In this document: in pieces, positions 11,651-24,700 of the stretch
Layout: every line of letters starts with the position of its first letter
How positions within the stretch are numbered: the first letter of the stretch is position 1
Assembly (NCBI RefSeq): GCF_035222375.1
Contig: NC_085891.1
Span: forward strand, 1,116,001 to 1,180,000
DNA length: 64,000 nucleotides
DNA from: Podospora pseudocomata
Lineage: Eukaryota; Ascomycota; Sordariomycetes; Sordariales; Podosporaceae
Reading direction: 5' to 3'
Notes under the pieces: model-generated
The model's input: the letters and a program-made list of their open reading frames with translations, nothing else
What the model was told of the DNA's origin: nothing
The model's database searches: none
Program-made: the position numbers and the translations under genes

Positions 11651-14600
11651 ATGAGCAAAATGGAGCAAGAGGACCCTGTATGTCGCTGCCAGATCAGCTT
11701 ATATGGGCAACAGCAAACTAACAACAATGCGCCCGTTCAGGTACAGCCATTGCGCCTCTCCAAGGGGAGCAACGGCAGCGCGCCATCTCCTCAGTCGACT
11801 CGACCCAGCGGAATCCCTCGTCCGCTTTCCGAGATCTCACCCCACGAGAGACGTAGAAACTCTCCCAGCTGGAACCAGGCGACCCAGGTAAGACATCCAC
11901 ATTGCTTGAAACCCTGCCGAGGATTGCGGCTGATGTGTGGTGGGTTCTGTGTAGAAACCAGCGACAATGACGGATTCTTCGCCATTCCAGTCGTCGCCCC
12001 TGGAGAACGTCACATCGCCCCGTCTCTTCTGGCAGAACCGCAGCTTCAACTCGGACGAGCGCACTGGCTCACCCACCCGCCGCTCATCCATCGAACGATT
12101 GCAAAAGGCTTCCCGCGTCAAGAACAGCAATCTCCGGGCCCTGGAGCAGAAGGAGGAGTACGACCCGGCCAAAATCCCCGATATCCAACGCCCTCTCTCT
12201 AAGATTCAGGGGAACAACTTTGGCGGCGGCGGCGTCAATGGTTTTCAGGGACGACCACTATTTGGCCACGGCAAGAGCCAGAGCACCACCAGCATCCCTA
12301 TACTGAACCCGCCCTCCCTGACGAAAGCAGCAACGATGCCGATTTCCACCTCGCCCATCCGGCCGACAACGCCCAGCAAGGAGTCCGGATCACCGCTGAA
12401 ATCCTCTCTCTCGTCAAATCGATTCAAGAGCAGCTTTGATCACGAGACAGGAACGTGGTCCGATATATCTGGAGACGAGCGTCGTCTGCCCGAGGGAAAG
12501 TCGCTGCACCGCCATGCAAAGAGCGTCACTTTCGATCAAGCGCCTCCTCAAGTCAACGAGTACGAGATGGCCACCCCCGCTCCTTCTTCGATCGGCAGCA
12601 ACTCGAGGGAGGGCAGCTATGATTCCACCGACGAGGACGATGACGATGACCATTACATGATTCACAACATGGACCAAGACGACAGCTTTGACGCGTCACT
12701 GGAGGATACCGACAAGACGCCTGTGGTGGGTCCCGATGACTGGAGGCACAGCAATCACGAGGATCCGTTTGACAGAAGCCCAATGCCGGATGATTTGCCG
12801 CCCGTTCCTAGACCCCATCATCAGCGCACTGATTCGTCGGCCTCCAATGGGGAAAGCCGCCCGCTGCCACCTCTCCCTGGCATGGACGGGACTTCAAGAA
12901 GCCTCCCTTCTCCTCCCTCCGCTTCCAAGTTGGAGGCTCAGGGTCTTGGTAACAGCAGGATGCCTCTGGAGGAGCGGTTGAAACTTATGATGCTTTCTGA
13001 CGATGGCAAGTCTGCGGCCGAGCAGCAACGTGAGCGTCGCATGCGCCGTGCTGGTGCCCGTGGTAGCCAGACACCCGATCACGAGTCTAAGAGCCCCGTT
13101 GTTCAGCCACAGGAAGACGAAGAGGAGCTTGACACTGTCGGCGAGCTTTCGGGCCTCGACGAGTACCAGCTGCCTCCGCGCATTTCTCGCGAGTCCATCC
13201 TCCGACGTGTTAATGGCAACAAGGCGTTGGACCGCGAGTCCGACTACAACTTTTCATCACCCGCCGTTGGCATGTCTCCCGGCCGCCAAGTTTACGACCC
13301 CGACGTTCCCATTCCCAGCACCGAGGACAATGTTTCTGTTCTCGGCGACGAGCCAGTCTCTGTTTTGGATGATGAGTCGGATTACGACTCGGATCAAGGA
13401 AGCGTCATCATCAAGCGCGATCCTGCTGATCAGGAGTCTGACCTGTACTCGATTCCCGACACGTACGAACGGTCCGAGGTCACTGACGACTATTCTTCCG
13501 ACTATGATAGCGACAGTCGGTTTGATGAGGAAAGCCAGTACTCCGAGGGGACGGACCTGCATGTGACCAAGTCATCACAGACTCAGGAGGATGATCAGGT
13601 TCCTACCCCCAGGGCAACTACTCCGGTGGATGAGCCCACTCCTCTGGTTCAAGAAGCCGAGAAGGCGCTCCCCGAGGCGCCCAAGGAAAACCGCTTGTCT
13701 AGGGGGTTGGAGGCTTCCTTGTTGCCCAAGCCTGAAGAGAAGGAGGCTGTTCCCGGGCCGGAGAAGGCTTCGCAACCCGAGCCCCTGCCACAGCCTGAGA
13801 CGAGGCCTCTTACCCCGGAGCTGCAGCTCAGACGATCTCTTACCAAGCCCGAGTACGACGGGACCGGGTGGGGAGAAGATGAGTTTGAGGAGTCCGATCC
13901 GGGCACTCCGGAATCGGTCATCCACCGGCCCATGCCAGACAGCGATGACGAAGAAGCCAGAGCCTCACCGGCCATTCCCGAGCAGATCGCGACCATCAAG
14001 TCCGCCTCTGGCTCCAAGCTCAAGACCAGGCCTTCTGCCACACCAGCTGACCTGGCCACCATGCGCGAGGCGCGCAGGCAAGTCAGTCGGGAGGTTCCCC
14101 CCATCCCCGACCGCCACAGGAACAGGCTCTCTGTCAACATGGACAATGAGCTGGCACCCCCCGCCGAGGACGACTACATGGACCGTCACCCGAGCTTTAA
14201 GAAGCGGAGCCTGACACTGGATCTCGACCTTGGCCTTAGCCTAGACAAGGACTTTGACCGGGTGATCGAAGCACAAAAGGTTGCGTCTGACAAACTTTCC
14301 TTGATTCCCCCCTTTGATTTTTCTGCTGTTCACACTCCGAGCTTGGCGGAAGCGTTCTCCCCTGACAAGGAGGAATTTTCTTTTGATCCTTCAGAAACTA
14401 CTACTACGAATATTGGTGACGGTGATGCTAACAACAATACTCCACGAAAACAGCGCGGGTACCTCATGCGGCAGAACACAAAGGTCATCACTGCCAGTGA
14501 TAAGATGACGGAGGACTTCAGGGCTCGGTCGGCGGGGAATAGCCCGACCAAGGCAGCGCAGAGGCCGCAGAGCTGGACGGTGGAGCCGTGGAACAGCCAG

Positions 14601-16145
14601 CCGGCTAGGAAGAGGAGCTTCAAGAAGAAGCCGAGTAACTTGGGCGCTTCCGGGCCTGTTCCCCCGCTGCCTGGGCAGGAGAGTAATGCTGCTGCTGTCG
14701 CGACGCAGAGCGGGAACGACGAGGATGTGGGTGCGGAGCTGAGCCCGGGGGATGAAAATGGGGAGAGGGGAAGGCTCTTTGTTAAAGTGATGGGGGTCAA
14801 GGATCTGGATTTGCCTATTCCTAAGAGTATGTTTTTTTTACTTTCTTGGGCTGAACGAGTTGATGGCTAACGCGAGACAGATGAACGAACCTGGTTCAGT
14901 CTCACGCTCGACAACGGAGTCCACTGCGTGACGACGGCCTGGCTGGAACTGGCCCGCAACGCGCCCATCGGGCAAGAATTCGAATTGGTTGTCCCCAACG
15001 ACTTGGAGTTCCAGCTGACGTTGAACGTCAAGCTGGAGAAGCCGGTCGAGAAGCCCGTGGCCAAGGCGCTGCCGTCGCCTACTAAGCTCAGCAAACCCAA
15101 GACGTCGGCCTTTTCCAGGGTGTTTGCCTCGCCCAAGAAGAGGAAGGAGATGGAGCTCCGGCAAAAGCAGGCAGAGGAGGAAGAGAGGCTTGCCGCTCAG
15201 CGGGAGGCGCAGGCGAGACAGATGAAGCGCCAGCCTACGGCGTGGGACTTGCTGAGCCCGCTGGCGGCGGACGATGGCTCTTTTGCCAGGGCGTACGTCT
15301 GCCTCAAGGACCACGAGAGCAAGTGTTTTGGCAGGCCCTATCTCGTCGACGTGGCGGCGTTCAACGAGTGGGCGATGGAGGACGCGGGTTTTGCGTCTAG
15401 TGTTAAGAGCAAGAGGGGGAACATGGGACCTGGCTCTGTCGTGAGGCGGGCGCCGTACAAGATTGGAAAGCTGGAGCTGCAGCTGTTGTTTGTGCCGAGG
15501 CCCAAGGGGGCGACGGATGAGGACATGCCGAAATCTATGAACAGCTGTATCAGGGAGATGAAGGCTGCGGAGGAGAGGTTGGCGAGGTGCTGGGAGGGGC
15601 ATCTCAGCCAGCAGGGTGGGGATTGTCCCTACTGGAGGAGGAGGTATTTCAAGCTTGTCGGGACAAAGTTGACGGCTTACCACGAGGCTACGAGGCAGCC
15701 CAGGGCCACGATTAATTTGGCGAATGCCAAGAGGTTGATCGATGATCGGAGGACGCTGATGGAGAAGGAGACGCTCGGGAAGGGGGGCAAGAGGAGGAGG
15801 AGCGCGTTTGCGGAGGATGAGGAGGGGTACATGTTTGTGGAGGAGGGGTTCAGGATCAGGTTCAACAACGGGGAGTTGATTGACTTTTATGCAGACACGG
15901 CCGAGGATAAGGAGGGGTGGATGAAGGTGCTTGGGGAGGTGGTGGGGAAGGAGGTGGTGCCCGGGGACGGGGTGGATGATATTGCTGGCTCTGTGGTGGC
16001 GGGAGGAGGGGGAGGGTCGAAGATGAAGGGGAAGTGGTGCGAGTTGGTGATGAAGAGGGAGGAGCAGCTGAAGCGGAAGGAGTCGGCTAGCCAGGGGGGT
16101 GGCGGGAGGAGGGTGCATTCTAGGACTAAGAGTGCTTTGACTTGA
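11651..16145 (+). CDS. BUD4: Anillin-like septation and bud-site protein Bud4, with C-terminal PH domain
   Basis: Four exons: 11651-11677, 11741-11887, 11955-14826 and 14881-16145, giving 1436 residues. Introns are 63, 67 and 54 bp; intron 1 has a clear ACTAAC branch site. The splices restore the start: MSKMEQEDP, then VQPLRLSKGS, then KPATMTDSSP. Residues to about 980 are disordered and Ser/Pro/acid-rich. The anillin-like homology region starts near residue 997 (LFVKVMGVKDLDLPIP) and crosses intron 3 (NERTWFSLTLDNGVHCVTT). A PH domain follows at about 1249-1375 (CWEGHLSQQGG, WRRRYFKLVGTKLTAYHE). Bud4 family proteins scaffold septins and the contractile ring; in filamentous fungi they work with Bud3 and Rho4 in septum formation. 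A second in-frame ATG at 11660 could also serve as start. Confidence 0.92.
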
Positions 16146-16466
16146 GGTTTTCTATCCTGGGATGTAATTTTCTTTTTGCTCTTTCTGGTTTTGGCGCTGC
16201 CTTTCTTTTTTCTTTTTTTCTTTCACATCTGTTTATCACTTGCATTACTGGGAGCGCAAAGGGAGGGAAGGGAATTTTGGGATGGGCAGGCAGGCAGGGC
16301 ATAAGAGAGGGAAGGAGTTGATTTGGGGGGGGGGCGAGGCGAAGGGAGTCAGTCAATCTGCATAGGGTAGTAGTTCTTGTTCGAGTAAGGTATATTGGGG
16401 AGTAAGAGGTGGTGGTTGGATGTTGGAACACACACATATGGGACGACTACGACAAAAGTCATCACA

Positions 16467-16503
16467 GCAACAACAACAACAATAACAACAACAACAACAA
16501 CAA
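16467..16503. repeat. AAC trinucleotide microsatellite
   Basis: Near-perfect AAC repeats with one AAT interruption, in the presumed BUD4 3' UTR. Confidence 0.9.
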
Positions 16504-19500
16504 TGTTTCGTTGGTTGTTTTTTTATTTTATTTGTTTCTGTTATTCCACTCTTGCCCTTGCCTTTTGCTACCTTACTGAGTAGTATTGGCACACCCAACA
16601 CAAGATGTCTACTTGTCTATTTTGTTGCTTTTCAGCCCTGTCGCGTTGGCTTTTTTGAGTTGTATATCCCTTTTTCGTTCTTGAGTGCAAGAATAAAGAA
16701 AAAAGTTGAGTTGGGTGTAGGTGGTTGGAGATTATGTTTGGGGTTTTAGAGAGAGAGGGATGGGATAGGTTTCGTTGGTGTGTGTGTGTGTGTGAAGAGA
16801 ACTTTTGTATCTTGTGTATTGATTGTCGTTGTTGTTGAATTTGAGAAGCTAGTTGTATTAAGCAGTATTTACCTACTTGTTGAATTTAAAATAAAAAAAG
16901 GTTTAACCTGCGGTTTTGTGTTACTGGGGATTTTGTGAAGGGTATTGATTTGAAGTGCTACTGCAGATTTCCTTGGAATTGTCTGATGATGGGTTTTCGG
17001 GTTCTTCATCGTGTCATAGGGTTCATATCGCTGACATTCTGTAGCATGATAACCTGCTGTTGTTGTGGCTTCTTCATTCGACTCTTCCTTTTGCCTGTAT
17101 CTCTTGACCCAGAGTCGGAGATATCTCGACCCTTTGCAAGCCTTGCAAAGTCCCGCAGCGTCAACGAACAAGAATCTGTGTCACTGACGGTGATGATGAA
17201 ATGACGATTTCGTGTCACCAGACCCTTTGGCATTTTCGTGATCCTTGTGTATAAAGTAGTTTCGACAACGTAACTGATCGCCCTCTCTATATATATATCC
17301 TTCTCGTTTATGCAACTGCCGGTTTTTTTGCCACCTCGATCTTCAATGATCATCGTCACCCACCACCATGTACAGTGCCAGCCGACCCGTTTGATCATCT
17401 GATCTGTGCATATGAGTGCATTAATTCATTTTTTATGTAGGTAGGTAGTGTTACAAGGAAACGGTGATATTCTGGAAGGGTTGGGTAGGTTTGTTACCTG
17501 TGTGGATCAGATCATCATGGATGGGTATGGAGGAGGACGGGAGTATCCGGTGGTAGTCCGACACAGACAGACAGACCAGGCACCGTGCTTGTTTCGGGGG
17601 TAGCAGTACTGTCTGTCTGTCCTACCCGCTTTAGGTCCCGCCCATACCGACCCGTAGTTCCCGTGTCCTCCGTCTCCGGGGGCGTGGTGTGGTGTCAATC
17701 AGGTCCGGGGTTACACATACACATACACACACCGTATTTTTGAAGGTCCGTTCAGGGTCCCACCGTAGGTCAGTCACCGTCGTTTTGGAGGTGCCACTCC
17801 GTGTTTGTGTTTGCTGCTCACCGTAAGTTTGGAGTCTTTTTTTATTTTTTTTTGCTTCAAAGGGTGTCTTCACCGTATTCCGTGGGGTTACAGTCTCGCC
17901 TCCGCAGTGGTTCGTTCCCAACCCGCGGAACCCTGAAAATGATACCCGGCCGCCGGGACACACGAGGTTCGAGAACGGTGGAGAAGCTTTTTTTTTCTTG
18001 TCCCGTTCACACACCGCCGTTCAGGGGCCGCCGCCGTCGTCGTCCGGAATGGGGAGCAGGTTGCTCCACTTTCAGGTACCGGAGTCGGAGTCGGAGGAGC
18101 CTCATCACGCCTTACTGCGGCGCAGGAACACGATAGGCAAGGTACAAAGATAGATGCGCTGGCAGTGTGGGAGAAAAAAAGAAGAAAAGCTTCTGCTGCA
18201 TAATCTCGCTCCTCTTTTTTTCCACCACGGGGAAGAGCATCCGTATGTCCGTATGCTACTCAGATACACTGCAAGTGGAGAGAGTGTGCTTGCTGTCAAT
18301 GTGTCAGTGAGGCCGTAGTGCAGGTACCACAGATGGCCAGTTTTGGGCTGATCTACAGCAAAAATAATAGTTGTATGTTTCACCTAGTTGGTGTAAGTGA
18401 AGATATTCAGACAAAGACCCCCGCTCTCCAACAAAAAAAAAATAAAAAAAAAAAATAAACGGGTCAAGTCCCAAGTGAAGACTCTTCTAGCGCCATCCCG
18501 TCGTTGTCGATCGATCTCGATGAGATAGATACCTCTCGGATTTCAGAATTTTCATCACCAACCCGCATCAGTCAGCAGTCACAGGACTGTCTGACTGTTG
18601 ACAGTGAACAATCTCGTAAGCTGTCCACCACCCACTTTTTCCAGCTGGGGTGGATAGCAAGAGCTTCTTTTTCCGTGGGGGGAGGGGGGAGAAAATAAAA
18701 AACTTGGTCTTTTTTATTACCCCAGTGAACAAAAACAAACCCCCGCCCAGGTCGGTCGATTTCGTCCACTACCCCATATTCCCCACAGCGCTAGTCTATC
18801 CCGTCCTGCTGCCGCCCCCGCTTAACGTCCGATTTTCCTTAACCAACGCAGCGCAGATCACTTTCCTTCCCTCTCGTCCGGACAGGCTGGAAACTTCTTC
18901 TGCGGTGAGAAGAAAAGAGAGGGGTGTCTACTGGCTGTGTGTGAAAGGGGTGGAGAAATGAGGCTGTGTTCTTGTGGAAAATGGAGAACATATATCTGTG
19001 CCTTGCATATACAGACCGCGGCAGACTATATCGGCACAGAAAAGAAAACAGAGTTTTATTCTGTTGCCTGGTGTAACTGCTGGGTAAAGATCTAGAACTT
19101 GCAAAAAAACTAGCAAACATGTGAGACATATTGCCCAGCTCCTCACCTCGGCCAACAACAACCCCTTTCTCATCTGCCGCTCATTCATCACGGATATCAA
19201 ACCCGATATTGAACGCCCCCCCCCAACCCCCCTCCCTCTTCACCGAAAAACCATATTAAATCAATATTTCCCCTTCCACCTCACACAGCATAGATTAACC
19301 CTGCCCTCCCCCCTCTCCCACCGCCAAAAGACAAGGTGAGGTCATCCCCCCTCTCCTCAAAAAAACCCAGCGTCCCATCCAATTCAGGAACCCACATCTT
19401 ATTACCCCATATTCTCGGTCTTTGCTTGTTTGCCAGCAAGCTCCAACCAACCCCACCACCCGTGTAACCATATCCTATCTCCACCAGTACATCCACACCC

Positions 19501-20439
19501 AAGCAAGCAGTTCCAATTGTTCCACAACGGTCACCAACAAGACAGAACAAGCGAAACAAGAAGCGAAAAAGTAAATGCATCATTCTGTCTGTCTGTGTGT
19601 GTGTGTGTTGTATTCAGCCAATTCAATTGTGTAATAAAACGAAAAATGTGTGTTTTGTTTGAGCGGTGTGACATGTCCCATCCGTCCGTCCGTCCGTATC
19701 CGGAAACCAAAAAACGCCCCCATCGTGATAAAAAGAAGAAAGCTCCGTTCATGCCAAGAGTAAAATAAAAAAGACGTAACAAAGTTAGGTATATACATTT
19801 CAGACAGAAAGAGAAAAACAAAAAAGAGGCCTGTGTTTCCTTTGCCAATAATCTCCAATAATATGCCGCCAGCTCCAAGAAAGTTATAAATGCTAAAAGT
19901 AAGTAGAGTAGTAAGCTCAGATGTCCTCCTCGAGACCCCCCGAAACGAATAATAGTCCTCCTCCTCTCCATGATTTGTCATGCTCCAAGGAATAAAAAAA
20001 AAGTTGCTTTTTTCCCATCTATTGTCTTCAGATAAACCCTCGCCCATGCCGCTAAGCTTTTTGTTGAAAACACATATCCCAAACATGAAAAACAAAATTA
20101 GTAGTAAATGACAATGAAGAAAGGCACCAAGAGGGGAGGTGGTTTGTGATGATGTGGGACGTTAACCAAGTCCACGGCAACCGCCAATCCCTCCCTCCCT
20201 CTTCCCCTGCACAGCGCGTGCCCAGCCGAGGGACCAACCCCGCGCTAAGAAATGTAGGTGTGCCCCAGAAAACGCCTCTTTTTTCGATGCTGGCCTGTCA
20301 TGTGCCAAGACAGATGTGGAAAGCCTGAGGATGGCATCCCCGCCGCTCCCATGCTGAACCGGCTCACCCGTGTGTGGGGTACCGAGAAATCAAAAGATCC
20401 GGAAAGCTGCATGAGTGGCAGCTGGGTTTGGGAGGTGTG

Positions 20440-20443
20440 ATGC

Positions 20444-20477
<34 letters not shown>

Positions 20478-20490
20478 GCTGCTACTGCTG
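20440..20490. repeat. CTG trinucleotide microsatellite
   Basis: About 17 CTG units with two CTA interruptions, lying 3' of the Ecl1-like gene and outside any recognised coding exon. Confidence 0.92.
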
Positions 20491-20761
20491 AAGCACAGCC
20501 AGCGCACAAGAGAGGGCAGATCTGTGCCGTTCAGCACCCCGCGCGGAATGTTGCACTGCAACAGCTCGGCCAACCAAACCCCCACATGGAGAGAGATAAA
20601 GAAGGATCAGAAAAGTCCTTTTCCTAAACAAGACAGCTCTTGACTTTGCGTCCCTGGGTCCCAACGACTGCAATCAGCATTGCCTTTTCCGACAGCATCG
20701 CTGCATTGCCATGTGAGGCTACCCGCATCCGACTCCTCGCATGACTTTCAATGCGGGAGAA

Positions 20762-21791
20762 CTACCTCCCGGAGGCGAGCATGGGTGTGACGAGTTCGAT
20801 GCTCTTTGGTCTGGAGTAAACACCAGGCCTGCGTGACGGAAGGGGTCTGTCAACTGAGGAGCCGTAGTGGTCGTAGTACGCCCCGTCGTAAGTGGTCGAA
20901 AAGTAACTCGAGGTGGGTTTCGTGTACGAGTTGTCTGGGCTTGTAGCAGTGCCCCTGCCAAACGACCAGACACCGCTGTGGGAGGTACCCATCATGGGTG
21001 ACGTGGGACTCGGTGGGCGGATGTATAGTGACGACTTGAGCGCATTTACGGCCGTTGAGGGCGGGGAAAAGTGCGTAGAGCTAGGCCTTGAAGGCGAGGC
21101 GCGGGGTACGATATCTCTAGGCTCTGGAGCTCCCGAGTAGAAAGGGTACTGAGTAGGTGGGTGACTTCCACGGCTCGGTGCCGTCGAGGCGCTAACCTGG
21201 TCATCGTACCGGCATCTAGATTGCAACATTAGCGCTGAGTCCGAAGAGATACATCATCTCGCAGAAGACTTACGTTTCTGAGCAGTAGAGGTTCTGGTCG
21301 TCGGCTGGAATGAACTGCTTCTCGCACACCATGCTACATCATTCAGTCAGCCGGGGTTCTTCCAAGGAAATCAAGATGTATGCAGGAACGGCAACCTGGA
21401 CACTCCCCCAGAGAATGAGGTGCCCAGTGTGGTGGTTGACCCCTCTTTCCCCCTCTTCGCTTGAGGTAACACAAATCACCTGCATGTCAGGTGACGATGC
21501 GGGAGGATGGAAAGGGAAGTGCTGCAGTTGCGAAACGTAAACGCTCGGAAACACTTACCAGTACTGCGGGAAGCTCTCCCGCTCCTCATCCCACCAGCGC
21601 TCATCGTCCAGTTCCCTCTCTCTGTCCTCGCGACTCCTGCCCAGCTTTGGGGCGCTTTGCGGTGTGATTCTTCTCGTCATGGTGGTAGGTCTGGATGAGT
21701 GCTTCCTGTAATTGGGGTCTGATGCACCGACTGTTGCTTTGCGGACGTCGGTCATGGACGTGTTGCCCGACTTTCGACGGTGGTGATGCAT
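20762..21791 (-). CDS. Ecl1/2/3-family zinc-binding protein (life-span regulatory factor type)
   Basis: Exons 21791-21559, 21333-21274 and 21215-20762 give 248 residues. Intron 1 (21558-21334) is 225 bp and intron 2 (21273-21216) is 58 bp. The spliced product joins FPQY, then CMVCEKQFIPADDQNLYCSE, then TCRYDDQVS. This makes a compact zinc motif with Cys78, Cys81, Cys95 and Cys99 (C-x2-C-x13-C-x3-C), the hallmark of the Ecl1 family. In fission yeast, Ecl1 proteins extend chronological life span and respond to nutrient and metal limitation. The N-terminus is basic (HHHRRKSG) and becomes charged before the motif (REDRERELDDERWWDEERE). The C-terminal 140 residues are Ser/Pro/Tyr-rich and disordered. 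The ATG at 21791 is the nearest good start, but an upstream exon cannot be excluded. The family call is firm on the Cys motif; the biological role is inferred. Confidence 0.8.
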
Positions 21792-24700
21792 GGAGACGAG
21801 CCTTGTGATTGGTGCAGCTCAGGGGAGCTCGAGGTGAAAGCGCAGGGCGTCGAGACCAGGGAATGCTGGTTGGCTGTAGCTCGTCCAAAGTCCCTTGGGG
21901 TCCAAGTGTGGGGATGGAGATGGCCCAGACGGGGGGAGGCGGGGAATTTGAAGCTTCAGAGAGCGAGAACTGAAGAACCCGGGATAAAGCCTGTGTGGAC
22001 AGCTAGGGGTTGGGGGTTGGGTAACAATTGAGCGACGAAAAGATGATCCTTTTGAACTTGGCAAGTTGTCGTCCAAACAAGAAAAAGTTTTCCTCGCAAT
22101 TGGAGCCCAGCAAAGGGGTGTGTCGTGCGGTGGCGAATATGTATGCTGCAGAAGAGATTTTTCTTTTTTTTCCCTCTTGGGTTGTCGGTGCTATCGGTTG
22201 CTGGCGGCCTTTTGTGGACTGTGATGGTCCCTTGGTATTATGCCGGGCCACTCGATAGTTGGATTCTTGGGCCAGTAGTCTGCAATCGCTGAACCTTCGG
22301 GGAAGGTGTCTAATAACAGGGCTTGACTCGGGTTGCCGCCCAGCAATGAGTCTGTGTTGCGTTGCGGTGCTGCTGACGGGCCACAACGTTGTGTGTCGCG
22401 ACAACTCGTGGACTTGGCGTGCAAATCGGGTAGCCAACGAGCAGGATTTTACCCCGCGCTTGTGTAGTCGGGATGTCTGTTATAGAAGAGAAGTGACGGT
22501 TGAGTTGATGGGAACACAAGTGGAAACTCGCGTGGTGGGGTGTGTGTCTTGTGTAAGTGTAGGTATGAAGGTAGGTGGTAGTGTAGCTTGGAAGAGCTGT
22601 CTGAATCTCTTTGAACCGAAAAAAGACGGCACAGGCGAAGCTTGAGTGTGTGAGACGACCGACCAAAGGCAGAGCTTTAAAAGAATTGATTCTTTGGGCT
22701 AATTATCAGATACTTTTGCGTGTCGGATGACTCCTTTGACCAATTCCTGGGCGCTTCAGCTTGCGCGTGGACCAGCGCCGAGTCCTTCAAGGCTGCTGCC
22801 GAGAGCGGAGATGGACGGAGCTGGGTGAGCTTGTTGGCCCTGGCCAATCGTCTTTCACCGTCGGTGGGTGTGGTGCAAAGACGGGGAAGTGTATCGAGAG
22901 GACAAAGATCCCCGGTCCAAGTGTGTTTCCCGCCAGCGCGGGCTCAGGTCGACGAGGGCAGGGTTAGACCTTGGATCCCCAAGAGTGGATGGAGCGATGT
23001 TGAGATCAGAATTTGGTGTGGTGGTGAGACGACGAAGACTGGACAGGAGGCTGGAAGGGTCAGGTTGGCGAGAAGGGCAAGAGGGCGAAGAGAATGTCAG
23101 GGAATCGGGCGGGCTGTGTTCTTGTAGGTCACTGGATGGGTGAGAGGGGAGGAGGAGGGTTTCACCTGGGCGCTTTCGTGGGGTGGGTGAACACCCATGA
23201 TGCAAACGTCAATTGAACCTGTCTTTGCAACACAGTGTGAGGAGTGCCCCTCTTTCGGCCCCAGATCACTAGGCAGTGACGGGCCAGGGTCCCCAGAAGA
23301 CGAGCGGGACAGGCCTTGTCTGCGATGAAGAGGTCCGGTGACAAATTTCGTGGGGGCGATGGTGGAATCTGGGACAATGGCTGGGCCGGACAGCACAGAC
23401 AATCTTGCGAGAGAATGTTGTGATATTTGGGAATCTGTCAGACTGTCACCGGATAATTCGGTGGCATTGTGTGATTTTTCAAGAACCTTGATGAGAGAGC
23501 TGCTTTCTGTTTTCAGTCAGTACCTCGCAGCACCGCACAAGGAAAAAGGCGGACCACGAGGTGGAGGGCATCTGGCCAATCAGGTGCTGATGCCCCTCCA
23601 ACAATTCTGGGGAAATGCCAAATTCACACTCTCAACACTGCCCACCATGTTGACAGTTTCTGGTTCACTTGATCATCACACCGAGTTGCTCTGGTCCAGT
23701 CACATCACCATGTTCCAGCCTCATCAGACCCGAATCCCGCTGTCATGGAAAAATTTTCTTTCATTTTCCACAGCCCAGGTCTTGGCGTCCACTCCACAAC
23801 TGTCACGGCCGCCTCACCGTCTGTTGATGAACCAGCAAGCTCACGGATTTCTACCAACACCAGAAAACCCGATGCCAAGGTCTGTAAAGAACATCACGCC
23901 ATGAACGATCTGCGCCGGGACTGGGTCTGTGGATCGCGGATGGATCGGATTGTTCAGCAATCTCCATCAGGGTCCTCCAAGCTCTCCCCCCAAGCTCCAC
24001 CGGCGGCCAGGCACAGCAGGGAGGGTGGTACTATCGAGCCATCAAGGTGTCGTCGACCTCTGCCTCAGCTGCCTCAAAGCCCACCAACAGGGTCATCTTC
24101 AAGATAGGGCACCAAAAACACGAGTGATCGGCCCGTGGAATTTTTGTATGCTCCCTGGCCTGCTATCGATCGCTGGGTGCATCATCCGGGCCTTGGTCCG
24201 CAGCTACCATGACTTGCCCGTGTTGGAAACCCGCCCGCCCTGGACCGGCACGCAATATCAGGCCGTCCGAGCCATTCAAACGCCTTTTAGGTTCGGCCGC
24301 CCGGGCGTGGGGGTTCCTCAGAGCATTGGTACATCAGACCTGAATCTCATCAACAAAATACACTCAACTCGCTCATTATTATTAACTCTCTCAGTCTGGC
24401 AACATTGCCTTGTACCACCTCAAGAGAGCTTCCATCTCAGACTCCTATCATCGGCCATCATGACATCCGTGCATTGGCAGCACTGCCGGCCATCTCGTCT
24501 CTCTGCACCACCCCCCCGCTTTCGATCTGGGCGGCATATCTCTACCGCACCCTCGACAGATTGCTGCATCCTCGGAGTGACGCCAGACGCATCTGGGTAG
24601 AGCAAGCATATCTCGTATGCACCCTGTCTGTTGCACCAGCGTTGACCGAGGTGCCGGCGGCAGGCGGCCGGCCAATATCCCGTCGTCCGCGGGGCATGGG

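Larger units (their letters stand above)
16146..20761. other. 4.6 kb convergent gap between BUD4 and the Ecl1-like gene
   Basis: Unusually long for a tail-to-tail gap. It holds both 3' UTRs, several simple repeats (AAC at about 16467-16503, CTG at about 20440-20490), long T runs, a cluster of CACCGT words (17730-17880) and a potential hairpin (17561-17625). Frames are short and overlap on both strands. I see no protein gene; a non-coding transcript is possible. Confidence 0.55.

Noticed and set aside
17964-17980. GGTTCGAGAAC resembling a tRNA B box
   Set aside because: No matching A box, acceptor stem or anticodon arm could be placed around it.
23338-24600. Two consecutive + strand frames suggesting a two-exon gene
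   Set aside because: No conserved motif and no donor/acceptor pair joins them with a sensible protein. Kept only as a point to check in the 7.2 kb region.
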